DNA of 62,472 nt, from assembly GCF_024170405.1 (NCBI RefSeq), contig NZ_JALJYC010000017.1, positions 1 to 62,472 of the forward strand, in the 5' to 3' direction. Shown here piece after piece: positions 25,243 to 32,876 of the stretch. Within the stretch, counting starts at the first letter, position 1; the number at the start of each line of letters is the position of its first letter. This DNA comes from Neisseria perflava. Lineage in GTDB: Bacteria > Pseudomonadota > Gammaproteobacteria > Burkholderiales > Neisseriaceae. The notes below the pieces were generated by a model that was given only the letters and a program-made list of their open reading frames with translations, had not been told where the DNA came from and did no database searches. Made by a program: the position numbers and the translations under genes.

Positions 25243-26379
25243 ATGAGCAAAGATTATTACGAAGTGCTGGGCGTGGCCAAAAGCGCCGGCGATAATGAGA
25301 TTAAAGTTGCCTACCGCAAGCTGGCGATGAAATACCATCCAGACCGCAATCCGGGCGATAAGGAAGCGGAAGAAAAATTTAAAGAAGTGCAAAAAGCCTA
25401 CGACACGCTGTCGGATAAGGAAAAGCGTGCCACTTACGACCAATTCGGCCATGCCGCCTTCGAGCAGGGTATGGGCGGCGGTGCGGGCGGTTTCGGCGGA
25501 TTTGGCGGCGGCTTCGGCGGTGCGCAGGGCTTTGATTTCGGCGATATTTTCAGCCAAATGTTCGGCGGCGGCGCGGGCGGTGGCAGACAGCCCAATTATC
25601 AGGGTGCGGACTTGCAAGTCGGCGTAGAAATCACGCTGGAAGAAGCGGCCAAGGGCATTAAAAAACGCATTAATATCCCGACTTACGAGGAATGCGATGT
25701 CTGCCACGGCAGCGGCGCGAAACCGGGTACGTCGGCCACAACCTGCTCGACCTGCCACGGCTCGGGTACGGTGCATATCCGTCAGGCGATTTTCCAAATG
25801 CAGCAGACTTGTCCTGCCTGTCACGGCAGTGGCAAGGAAATCAAAGACCCGTGCGTGAAATGTCGCGGCGAAGGCCGTACCAAAACCAGCAAAACGGTTG
25901 AGGTCAATATTCCGGCGGGTATCGACGACGGCCAGCGTATCCGCTTGAGCGGCGAGGGCGAACCGGGTACGCACGGCGCACCGGCGGGCGATTTGTACGT
26001 CAACGTGCGCGTGAAAGAGCATAAAATCTTCGAGCGCAACGGCTTGGATTTACATTGCGAATTGCCTATCAGCTTTACCGTGGCGGCGCTGGGCGGCGAA
26101 GTGGAAGTGCCGACCTTGGACGGTAAGGTCAAACTGGCCATCCCGAAAGAAACGCAAACCGGCCGCCGTATGCGCATTAAAGGCAAGGGTATCAAGTCGC
26201 TGCGTTCTACTGCAACAGGCGATTTGTACTGCCATGTGGTGGTGGAAACGCCGGTCAATCTGACCGACCGCCAGAAAGAGCTGCTGGAAGAGTTTGAAAA
26301 AATCTCCACCGGCCTCGACCGCAGCCAAACGCCGCGTAAGGAATCGTTTTTGGACAAATTGAAAGATTTGTTTGATTGA
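25243..26379 (+). CDS. dnaJ: Chaperone DnaJ
   Basis: Co-chaperone that stimulates DnaK ATPase. The 378 residues comprise a J domain with HPD (YHPDRNPGD, near 33-37) and a Gly/Phe-rich stretch (about 75-125). Four CxxCxGxG zinc repeats follow (CDVCHGSG, CSTCHGSG, CPACHGSG, CVKCRGEG; about 147-205), then the C-terminal substrate-binding domains. dnaK is not adjacent. An uptake-sequence terminator (26404-26440) follows. Confidence 0.97.
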   Translation: MSKDYYEVLGVAKSAGDNEIKVAYRKLAMKYHPDRNPGDKEAEEKFKEVQKAYDTLSDKEKRATYDQFGHAAFEQGMGGGAGGFGGFGGGFGGAQGFDFGDIFSQMFGGGAGGGRQPNYQGADLQVGVEITLEEAAKGIKKRINIPTYEECDVCHGSGAKPGTSATTCSTCHGSGTVHIRQAIFQMQQTCPACHGSGKEIKDPCVKCRGEGRTKTSKTVEVNIPAGIDDGQRIRLSGEGEPGTHGAPAGDLYVNVRVKEHKIFERNGLDLHCELPISFTVAALGGEVEVPTLDGKVKLAIPKETQTGRRMRIKGKGIKSLRSTATGDLYCHVVVETPVNLTDRQKELLEEFEKISTGLDRSQTPRKESFLDKLKDLFD

Positions 26380-26403
26380 TTCGGATAGCGGGTGAATAAA
26401 GCA

Positions 26404-26440
26404 AATGCCGTCTGAAAATAGGGTTTTCAGACGGCATTTT
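26404..26440. terminator. Uptake-sequence terminator after dnaJ
   Basis: ATGCCGTCTGAAAAT pairs with GTTTTCAGACGGCAT, followed by TTTT. Downstream, 26473-26495 is a half copy of the GTAGG..CCAAC palindromic repeat. Confidence 0.75.
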
Positions 26441-26651
26441 TGTAAGTGCTTTAAATAATTTATGAATATTGTGTAGATTGGGTTGAAAACCCAACTTTCT
26501 ATTTTGCGATTAAATAAAGTCTAATCAGGTAGCTGAGTGTATCTTGTTGTGTAGTAGCGGGAGTGTGAAGAGTTTTACTGGGTTTACACTCAACTAGGTG
26601 CTTTTCAGACGGCATCTATACATTTTAAGTTAAGGCGTATAGTGCACATAT

Positions 26652-27626
26652 TTACCCCCCCGTTAACGCCATCACGCGGATGATTTTTTTCGGATTTTCC
26701 ACAAATTCGTGTTTTTCCGGTTTCATAGCAATGGCTTGGCGGATACGGTTGTCCAGTTCGTCATCGCTGCACCCATCGCGCAGCAATTCGCGCAGCGGCA
26801 TTTTGTCTTCCTGCCCCAAGCACAGATGTACGTTGCCGGTGGCGGAGAGGCGCACGCGGTTGCAGGTGGCGCAGAAGTGCTGGCTCATGGGGGTAATCAG
26901 GCCGAGGGTAAAGCCGCTGTGGTCGCTGTGCCAGTAGCGGGCGGGGCCGCCGCCGATGTTGCCGCGAAACGGGGTCAGGCCGAATTTTTGGCGCAGGTTT
27001 TCCAATACGGGTTGCAGGTTGACTTTGGCGTGCGCCTGTCCGGTCGCGCCCATCGGCATGGCTTCGATGAGGTTGAGGATAAAGCCGTGTTCCATGCAAA
27101 AAACGACCATTTCATCGACGTCGGTGTCGTTAATGCCTTTGAGCGGCACCATATTGATTTTAATGCGCTCGAAACCGACATCTTGCGCGGTTTTGATGCC
27201 TTCGAGTACTTGCGGCAGGCAGTCGCTGCCGGTAATGCGGGTCACGCAGTCGCGGCGCAGGCTGTCGAGGCTGATGTTCAGACGGCGAACCCCGGCTTGG
27301 CGCAGCGCGGCGGCGTGTTTGCCCAGTTGCGTGCCGTTGGTGGTGAGGGAAATGTCTTCCACGCCGGCTTGGGCGGAGATGTGGGCGGCCAAGTCGGTCA
27401 GGCCTTTGCGCAGCAGCGGCTCGCCGCCGGTCAGCCGGAAACGCTTGGTACCCAGCCGGGCAAATGACGCGGCTACGCGGCCCAGTTCTTCAATGGTCAG
27501 CCAGTCTTTGGGGACGGCAAAGCCTTTGAAGCCTTGCGGCAGGCAGTAGGTGCAGCGCAGGTCGCAACGGTCGGTTACGGAAATGCGCAGGTAGTCGATG
27601 GTGCGGCCAAACGGGTCGGTAAGCAT
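26652..27626 (-). CDS. moaA: GTP 3',8-cyclase (molybdenum cofactor)
   Basis: Radical-SAM enzyme for the first step of molybdopterin synthesis. The 324 residues have the N-terminal cluster motif CDLRCTYC (about 22-29) and the C-terminal cluster beginning CATCNRVRLS. SLTTNGTQL and LTGGEPLLR are conserved SAM contacts, and the C-terminal Gly-Gly (ALTGG) required in MoaA is present. No other moa gene is adjacent. The gap upstream to the rhodanese gene contains one uptake sequence. Confidence 0.96.
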   Translation of the reverse strand: MLTDPFGRTIDYLRISVTDRCDLRCTYCLPQGFKGFAVPKDWLTIEELGRVAASFARLGTKRFRLTGGEPLLRKGLTDLAAHISAQAGVEDISLTTNGTQLGKHAAALRQAGVRRLNISLDSLRRDCVTRITGSDCLPQVLEGIKTAQDVGFERIKINMVPLKGINDTDVDEMVVFCMEHGFILNLIEAMPMGATGQAHAKVNLQPVLENLRQKFGLTPFRGNIGGGPARYWHSDHSGFTLGLITPMSQHFCATCNRVRLSATGNVHLCLGQEDKMPLRELLRDGCSDDELDNRIRQAIAMKPEKHEFVENPKKIIRVMALTGG

Positions 27627-27755
27627 GGTGTGTAGTGTTTTTTGTCTAATTATTTAGGATTATTTTAATCTGATTTTTCTTTCAAAATATGCTGTTAATC
27701 TTACAGGCCGTCTGAAAAAAGGGCAAATGGAAAAACCTTATGCCGATTGGTGTTT

Positions 27756-28082
27756 TTAATAACGCGGTACATTCTCATCTACCTGAGTCGACCATGCATC
27801 TATGCCACCTTGCAGGTTGTAGAGGTTATCGAAGCCGACATCGGCCAGATACATGGCGGTGTGCAGGCTGCGGATACCGTGGTGGCAGTAAATAACCAGC
27901 GGAATATCGTCATCGGGCAGCTCGTTGTGGCGCAGCGGAATCAGGTTCATCGGGATGTGCAGGGCGTCGGGAAGGGCGCAGATTTGGGTTTCCTCGTCGG
28001 TGCGCACGTCGAGCAGGCGGACGGGTTTGCCGTCGTCCAGCCATTGTTTGAGTCGGGTAACGGGAAGTTGCGGAATATCCAT
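27756..28082 (-). CDS. Single-domain rhodanese-like sulfurtransferase
   Basis: Small 108-residue rhodanese. The active-site loop VIYCHHGIRS has the catalytic Cys within a C-x5-R pattern. The N-terminal RLLDVRTDEE is the usual Asp-Val-Arg element. Likely persulfide carrier in the cytoplasm; its position beside moaA suggests, without proving, a link to sulfur transfer. It is followed by an AT-rich gap and preceded by an uptake-sequence hairpin (28117-28148). Confidence 0.9.
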   Translation of the reverse strand: MDIPQLPVTRLKQWLDDGKPVRLLDVRTDEETQICALPDALHIPMNLIPLRHNELPDDDIPLVIYCHHGIRSLHTAMYLADVGFDNLYNLQGGIDAWSTQVDENVPRY

Positions 28083-28116
28083 GTGTGTGTCTTTCTGTGT
28101 GTGAACAGGTATAAGC

Positions 28117-28148
28117 AGGCCGTCTGAAAGTTGGTTTTCAGACGGCCT
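28117..28148. terminator. Uptake-sequence terminator
   Basis: AGGCCGTCTGAAA and TTTCAGACGGCCT, between pcm and the rhodanese gene. Confidence 0.7.
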
Positions 28149-28178
28149 GCGGGTTAACTTAAGATAAAACGGTGCGCT

Positions 28179-28835
28179 TTAAAATGCAAAGTCGCCAAAG
28201 GGCGAACCGCCTTTGTCGTCCAAACGGGCAACTTGGGTATCAAACAAAACTGTTTCTTCAAAGCTGTCGCTCTTGCGGGTAAGCAAACGGGCGTGTTGCA
28301 CCGGCTTGCCGCCGACAATAATCACCATACGGCCGCCGTCTTTCAACTGCTTTTTCAGAATTTCGGGAATGTCGCCGACTGCGCCGCCGACATAGATGGC
28401 GTCAAACGGTTCGCCTTCGCTGAGGCTGTTCAGACCGTCGTTTTGCGCGTAGAACACATTGCGGTAGTCCAAGCCGTCCAACACGGCTTTGGCGCGGTTT
28501 TGCTGTACGGCATCCACATCGCAGGTGACGACTTCGCCCGCCAGCTGCGCCAGTAATGCGGTGGCATAGCCGGAGCCGGTGCCGATTTCCAACACTTTGT
28601 CTTGTTTGGTTAATTTCAAACCCTGCGCCAAACGCGCCACCACTTTGGGCTCGAGCATTTTCGCGCCGTTGGGCAGCGGCAGTTCGGTGTCGGAATAGGC
28701 CACGCCTTGCAGCTTGTCGCCGACAAACCGTTCGCGCGGGATTTCCATCAAGGCATCGAGAACGTCAAAATCCAACACGTCCCACGGGCGGATTTGCTGC
28801 TCAACCATATTGAAACGCGCTTTTGCAAAGTCCAT
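28179..28835 (-). CDS. pcm: Protein-L-isoaspartate O-methyltransferase
   Basis: SAM-dependent repair of isoaspartyl residues. Motif I VLEIGTGSGYATALLAQL (near 81-98) binds SAM. The N-terminal MVEQQIRPWDVLD and RFVGDKLQGVAYSDTELPLPNG are PCMT signatures. Length 218 residues, normal. Related annotations in Neisseria sometimes call this a Pcm-like protein without tested activity. Confidence 0.9.
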   Translation of the reverse strand: MDFAKARFNMVEQQIRPWDVLDFDVLDALMEIPRERFVGDKLQGVAYSDTELPLPNGAKMLEPKVVARLAQGLKLTKQDKVLEIGTGSGYATALLAQLAGEVVTCDVDAVQQNRAKAVLDGLDYRNVFYAQNDGLNSLSEGEPFDAIYVGGAVGDIPEILKKQLKDGGRMVIIVGGKPVQHARLLTRKSDSFEETVLFDTQVARLDDKGGSPFGDFAF

Positions 28836-28909
28836 AGTGTGCTCCGTTCATTATTTTTTATAGAAATAGGGTCATGATTATAATGCCTTATGCTCTCAGC
28901 CGCCATCTT

Positions 28910-29410
28910 TCAGATGGCCTTGTCTGTACATTTGCCCAACAGTTGCACCAATTCGCCCAAATAATGCGCATCGGTATCGTCAAATTGCGCCAGCTTGTCG
29001 TCGTCTGCATCTAATACGCCGAAGCAGCGGCCTTGCGCGTCAAACAGCGGTACCACGATTTCCGATTGCGACAGCGACGAGCAGGCAATATGGTCGGGGT
29101 GGGCATTAACATCGGCGACGACCATCGTTTCCCCTTTTGCCCAAACCTGTCCGCACACACCGCGCCCGTAAGGAATGCGCGTACAGGCCAACGGCCCTTG
29201 AAACGGCGCCAGCACCAGCGTATTGCTGCCGGATTCTACCAAATAAAAACCAACCCAAAGCCAATCGAACGCTTCCTTTAAAATTGCGGCGGTATTGGCT
29301 AAGTTGGCAGTTAAATTCGGTTCGTCCGCAATCACAGCGGCAATTTGCGGCAAAATTTCGCGGTAACGCGCCGCTTTGTCGCTATCGGCGGTAAAGTGGA
29401 GGGTGTGCAT
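28910..29410 (-). CDS. msrC: Free methionine-(R)-sulfoxide reductase (GAF type)
   Basis: Reduces free Met-R-sulfoxide. The 166-residue GAF domain contains three cysteines with the spacing of E. coli fRMsr (Cys84/94/118). These are the Cys of ACTRIPYG, then +10 in GVCGQVWA, then +24 in HIACSS. AHPDH and VPLFDAQGRCFGVLDADDD complete the GAF pocket. Monocistronic. Confidence 0.92.
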   Translation of the reverse strand: MHTLHFTADSDKAARYREILPQIAAVIADEPNLTANLANTAAILKEAFDWLWVGFYLVESGSNTLVLAPFQGPLACTRIPYGRGVCGQVWAKGETMVVADVNAHPDHIACSSLSQSEIVVPLFDAQGRCFGVLDADDDKLAQFDDTDAHYLGELVQLLGKCTDKAI

Positions 29411-29626
29411 AGAAAAAGCATGATAACAGGAAGAAAAAAATGATTATAAAGCGGTTTGCCCAAGGCAGTCATTCATTTCTTGAGGCCGTCTAAAAAAATG
29501 TTCAGACGGCATTTTCTGCTTTAAAATCAGTAGGGGCGCGATGTGGGATATTGCTAATCATGTTTATATGAATTACACTTCACTACAAATTATATTGACA
29601 ATTTCACTAAATTCAATGGAGCAATT

Positions 29627-30400
29627 ATGTATCACGAAGACGGTATGTGGCAGCAGAAATGGGTTATCGGCAACTGGAAAATGAACGGACGCCTGCAAAA
29701 CAACAACGCCCTGATGCACCGTTTCCGTGTAATGCCGACCGCCGATCGCGTACTCATCGGCTTGGCCGCTCCGACTGTTTACCTTCTGCAACTGCACAAT
29801 GCCATGCAGATTGTGTTGAATAACCGCATTCTGACCTGCGCCCAAGACGTCAGCCGTTTCCCTAATAATGGCGCCTATACTGGTGAAGTGTCCGCCGAAA
29901 TGCTGGCCGACATCGGTACCGACATCGTCTTAATTGGTCATTCCGAGCGCAGCCTGTATTTCAGCGAGAAAAACGAAATTCAGCGCCGTAAAATGGAAAA
30001 CGTATTAAACGTCGGTCTGATTCCGCTGCTGTGTGTCGGCGAAAGTCTGGAAGAGCGTGAAGCTGGTAAAGAGCAAGAGGTCATCGCCCACCAGCTGTCT
30101 ATTTTAAAAGGTCTGAATACCAAAGATATCGCAGTTGCTTACGAGCCGGTTTGGGCCATCGGCACCGGTAAAGTGGCTACTGTCGAGCAAATTGCCGCCA
30201 TGCACGCATTCATTTATTCAGAAATCTTGCGTTTGTGCGGCGAGGATGTTAGAATCCGCGTTCTTTACGGCGGAAGTGTGAAAGCAGAAAATGCGGCAGA
30301 CATTTTTGCCGTACCTTATGTGGACGGCGCTTTAGTCGGCGGCGCGTCATTATCTTATGACTCGTTTATCGCCATTATCGATGCCGCGCAAGCCTCGTAG
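29627..30400 (+). CDS. tpiA: Triosephosphate isomerase
   Basis: Interconverts DHAP and glyceraldehyde-3-phosphate. GNWKMNG (Lys substrate-binding), the electrophilic His in LIGHSERS and the catalytic Glu in YEPVWAIGTGK are all present. The 257 residues include a few extra N-terminal ones; TGGAG precedes ATG 29627, though ATG 29645 (MWQQKW) is possible. secG follows after only six bases, as is usual in Neisseria. Confidence 0.97.
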   Translation: MYHEDGMWQQKWVIGNWKMNGRLQNNNALMHRFRVMPTADRVLIGLAAPTVYLLQLHNAMQIVLNNRILTCAQDVSRFPNNGAYTGEVSAEMLADIGTDIVLIGHSERSLYFSEKNEIQRRKMENVLNVGLIPLLCVGESLEEREAGKEQEVIAHQLSILKGLNTKDIAVAYEPVWAIGTGKVATVEQIAAMHAFIYSEILRLCGEDVRIRVLYGGSVKAENAADIFAVPYVDGALVGGASLSYDSFIAIIDAAQAS

Positions 30401-30406
30401 AGAATT

Positions 30407-30772
30407 ATGGAAGCCTTTAAAACCGTTATTTGGATTTTGAACATCATGTCTGCTCTGGCAGTCATCGTGCTGGTGTTGCTGCAACACGGCAAGGGTGCGG
30501 ACGCAGGCGCCACATTCGGTTCAGGCAGCGGTAGTGCGCAAGGCGTGTTCGGTTCGGCCGGTAATGCCAACTTCCTCAGCCGTTCTACCGCCATCGCAGC
30601 AACCGTATTCTTTGCAACCTGTATGGCGATGGTGTACATCCATTCCAATACCAGTAAACACGGTTTGGATTTCAGCGATGTCCAACAAAGCAGCCCCGCG
30701 CAGATACAAAGCGCGCCTGCGGCTAATACAAATACTGCACCTGTTGCCCCGGCCTCACAAACGCAACAGTAA
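30407..30772 (+). CDS. secG: Protein translocase subunit SecG
   Basis: Small inner-membrane partner of SecYE. The 121 residues have two membrane helices (about 4-24 and 56-76) around the conserved GKGADAGATFGSGSGSAQGVFGSAG loop, here partly quoted. The C-terminal tail is Ala/Pro/Gln-rich. AGAGAATT before the ATG is a modest ribosome site; close coupling to tpiA is likely. tRNA-Leu follows. Confidence 0.94.
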   Translation: MEAFKTVIWILNIMSALAVIVLVLLQHGKGADAGATFGSGSGSAQGVFGSAGNANFLSRSTAIAATVFFATCMAMVYIHSNTSKHGLDFSDVQQSSPAQIQSAPAANTNTAPVAPASQTQQ

Positions 30773-30781
30773 TCAAATCTA

Positions 30782-30868
30782 GCCGACATGGTGGAATTGG
30801 TAGACACGCTATCTTGAGGGGGTAGTGGCCGTAAGGCTGTGCGAGTTCGAGTCTCGCTGTCGGCACCA
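30782..30868 (+). tRNA. tRNA-Leu(GAG)
   Basis: The acceptor stem GCCGACA/TGTCGGC and discriminator A with encoded CCA (30866-30868) are clear. The anticodon stem CTATC/GGTAG holds the loop TTGAGGG, giving anticodon GAG. A long variable arm (TGGCCGTAAGGCTG region) and the T loop TTCGAGT mark a class II Leu tRNA. A strong terminator follows, and an integrase relic lies downstream. Confidence 0.97.
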
Positions 30869-30873
30869 AACTC

Positions 30874-30905
30874 AAAAAAGCCCGCTGAAAATTGCGGGCT
30901 TTTTT
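30874..30905 (+). terminator. Intrinsic terminator after tRNA-Leu
   Basis: AAAAAAGCCCGC and GCGGGCTTTTTT form a 12-bp perfect stem with an 8-nt loop. Confidence 0.92.
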
Positions 30906-31088
30906 ACGTCTGACACCGTCCCATGCCGTAAACCAAACACCCACGCTGTAAGGATTTACGCCCGATTCCCTATTTCTCTTTTCTGTCTTGACAGTCTGAC
31001 GCGGTATCATGCCGTATCATTGGAGCAACCATTTTTAGGGGGTATTATCGGGGGTATCGACCAAATACCCCTGAAAACATACCCCAAA

Positions 31089-31160
31089 ATGCCACTAAAC
31101 GACTGCCAAATAAGAACGCAAAGCCTGCCGACAAAGCCTATAAGCAAACCAAAAAACTAC
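31089..31160 (+). pseudogene. Frameshifted N-terminal relic of a tyrosine integrase
   Basis: From ATG 31089 one frame reads MPLNDCQI. Switching to the frame beginning at 31109 continues NKNAKPADKAYKQTKK, which is the typical start of DUF4102-type phage/island integrases (I-R-N-A-K-P-x-D-K-x-Y-K). Only about 25 codons remain and the frames are broken. It lies about 220 bp past tRNA-Leu, consistent with an old integration at that tRNA. The rest of 30906-31160 is noncoding, with GGGGGTAT direct repeats. Confidence 0.65.
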
Positions 31161-31973
31161 TTATTTGTCCGTACGTATCCGTAAAAAGGTGGCAAAGCGT
31201 GGTGTGCCTTTTTGGGTACATCCACGATAGCGATAGGTAATAACAGAGCCGATCGGCGGAGGGTTATTCCGTTCTGCATCTTTGAAACCGCTGCCGATAC
31301 GGAATTCTCCTAATTGATTTTTACAGCCGATAGCGCCTAAGCGCCCGGCGTTTTTTCCTTTCCCTTCGTAGTGGCGTGTCACGGTACATTCTGCATCGTG
31401 TACGCTTTTAAGCTTTAATAATTGGTTGCTACGTCCTGATGTATAGGCCTGATTCGGGTTTCTCAACATGACGCCTTCTCCTCCCAATGCTTCGATTTCT
31501 TTAAGAAAAGCTTGCGCATGCTCTTGGTTTTTGACTGGGATTTGCGGAATGACGACAATGGGGGCGCTTGGATATAATTTCAGCCAGTTTTGGGCGATGG
31601 TAAGTCGTTGGTAGAGGTTGCCGGAAGCTTTGGGAACATCAAAGACATGCAGTTTGATGTCATGCCAATCGCTTGAATTGGCGCGGACGGTAGCGGAAAT
31701 TTGTTCAAATTGGCCGCGTCCGCTGTATAGTTCGCCATCTAATGGGTAGGGCGGGAAATGTGCGGTATAGTCGGGTGGCGGTGTGAATGCGTATCCTTGT
31801 CGGCTGAGTAATTGCTTGCCATCCCAATAAGCGCGCACGCCGTCTAGCTTTTCGCTCATGGCCCAGCCGCTGATATCTTGGTTTTTGTATTCTTGAGCCA
31901 GCAGTAAATCTTCTGCGGCTGCGGTTGTGTGGCAGATGAAAATAGTAGCAAAAATCGGTATGATGTTTTTCAT
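31161..31973 (-). CDS. Secreted ATP-dependent DNA ligase
   Basis: Small ATP-dependent ligase of 270 residues. After a signal-like N-terminus (MKNIIPIFATIFICHTTAAA), the nucleotidyl lysine motif SEKLDGVRAYW provides K-x-D-G. DGELYSG, EGVMLRNP and LLKLKS correspond to motifs III, IV and V. An OB-fold tail (ITYRYRGCTQKGTPRFATF) ends it. I use ATG 31973, preceded by AGAGGAAAAC. Neisserial and Haemophilus ligases of this minimal type are known to carry export signals. A periplasmic role, perhaps in DNA uptake, is inference. Confidence 0.9.
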   Translation of the reverse strand: MKNIIPIFATIFICHTTAAAEDLLLAQEYKNQDISGWAMSEKLDGVRAYWDGKQLLSRQGYAFTPPPDYTAHFPPYPLDGELYSGRGQFEQISATVRANSSDWHDIKLHVFDVPKASGNLYQRLTIAQNWLKLYPSAPIVVIPQIPVKNQEHAQAFLKEIEALGGEGVMLRNPNQAYTSGRSNQLLKLKSVHDAECTVTRHYEGKGKNAGRLGAIGCKNQLGEFRIGSGFKDAERNNPPPIGSVITYRYRGCTQKGTPRFATFLRIRTDK

Positions 31974-32095
31974 GTTTTCCTCTGTAATATAATAAATAAT
32001 CTTGGAAATAATTATTTCAAAAAACATAGTAGCATAAATATTGAAAAGGCCGTCTGAAAAATGCGGCTTTATCATATTAGATAAGGAATAAAATC

Positions 32096-32728
32096 ATGGC
32101 TTTGCAATTTGAGATTTTGGCTGTTACACCGTTTCGGCAAAATTGTACGCTGTTGTGGGATGACGAAACCCGAGAGGCTGTATTGACTGATGTCGGCGGT
32201 GATGTGCCGTTTGTATTGGAACAAGTAGCTGAGAGGGGCGTGGATGTTAAGGAAATCTGGCTGACACACGGGCATCTTGATCATGCGGGTGGTGTGGTGG
32301 CATTTTTACAACATAAAAATGTTCCGGTTATCGGGCCGCATAAAGATGATGTTTTTTTATTGGAAGCATTGCCTGTTGTTACGGCGCAATACGGTTTTCC
32401 TGTATCTCCGGCGTTTGAGCCGACCCGTTGGCTTGATGAGGGCGAGGAATTGTCTGTCGGCAGTTACCGTTTTAAAGTTTTACACATCCCCGGACATACC
32501 CCCGGACAGGTCGTATTTTATTGCGAACAAACTGGGTTGTTGGTGGCGGGTGATGTGTTGTTTTACGAGACCATCGGACGCACGGATTTTCCTAGAGGAA
32601 ACCATGCTGATTTGATCCGAAATATCCATGAAAAACTGCTGGTTTTGCCGGAGAAAACCCGTGTGATTGCCGGACATGGGCAAATGACAACAATTGGTCA
32701 TGAAAAGCGACATAATCCGTTTTTATAA
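32096..32728 (+). CDS. Metallo-beta-lactamase-fold hydrolase (glyoxalase II-like)
   Basis: Cytoplasmic metallohydrolase of 210 residues. The HxHxDH motif is LTHGHLDHAGG (near 58-68). HIPGHTPGQVVFY and the C-terminal IAGHGQMTTIGHE supply further metal ligands. It resembles the short GloB-like group (YcbL type), so hydrolysis of S-lactoylglutathione is possible but untested. AAGGAATAAAATC precedes the ATG. It diverges from the DNA ligase. Confidence 0.9.
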   Translation: MALQFEILAVTPFRQNCTLLWDDETREAVLTDVGGDVPFVLEQVAERGVDVKEIWLTHGHLDHAGGVVAFLQHKNVPVIGPHKDDVFLLEALPVVTAQYGFPVSPAFEPTRWLDEGEELSVGSYRFKVLHIPGHTPGQVVFYCEQTGLLVAGDVLFYETIGRTDFPRGNHADLIRNIHEKLLVLPEKTRVIAGHGQMTTIGHEKRHNPFL

Positions 32729-32876
32729 GCATCTGTTTAGTATGTTTTTAATAAGGCCTGTAAAAACATATTAAATTGATAGATTTAGTCATTGTTTTTA
32801 AGTTTTCTATTGTAAGATGATAACCAATCCGCAAAGGAGCGGAGTATTTCATTTTCACATTACTAAGGAACGAATG

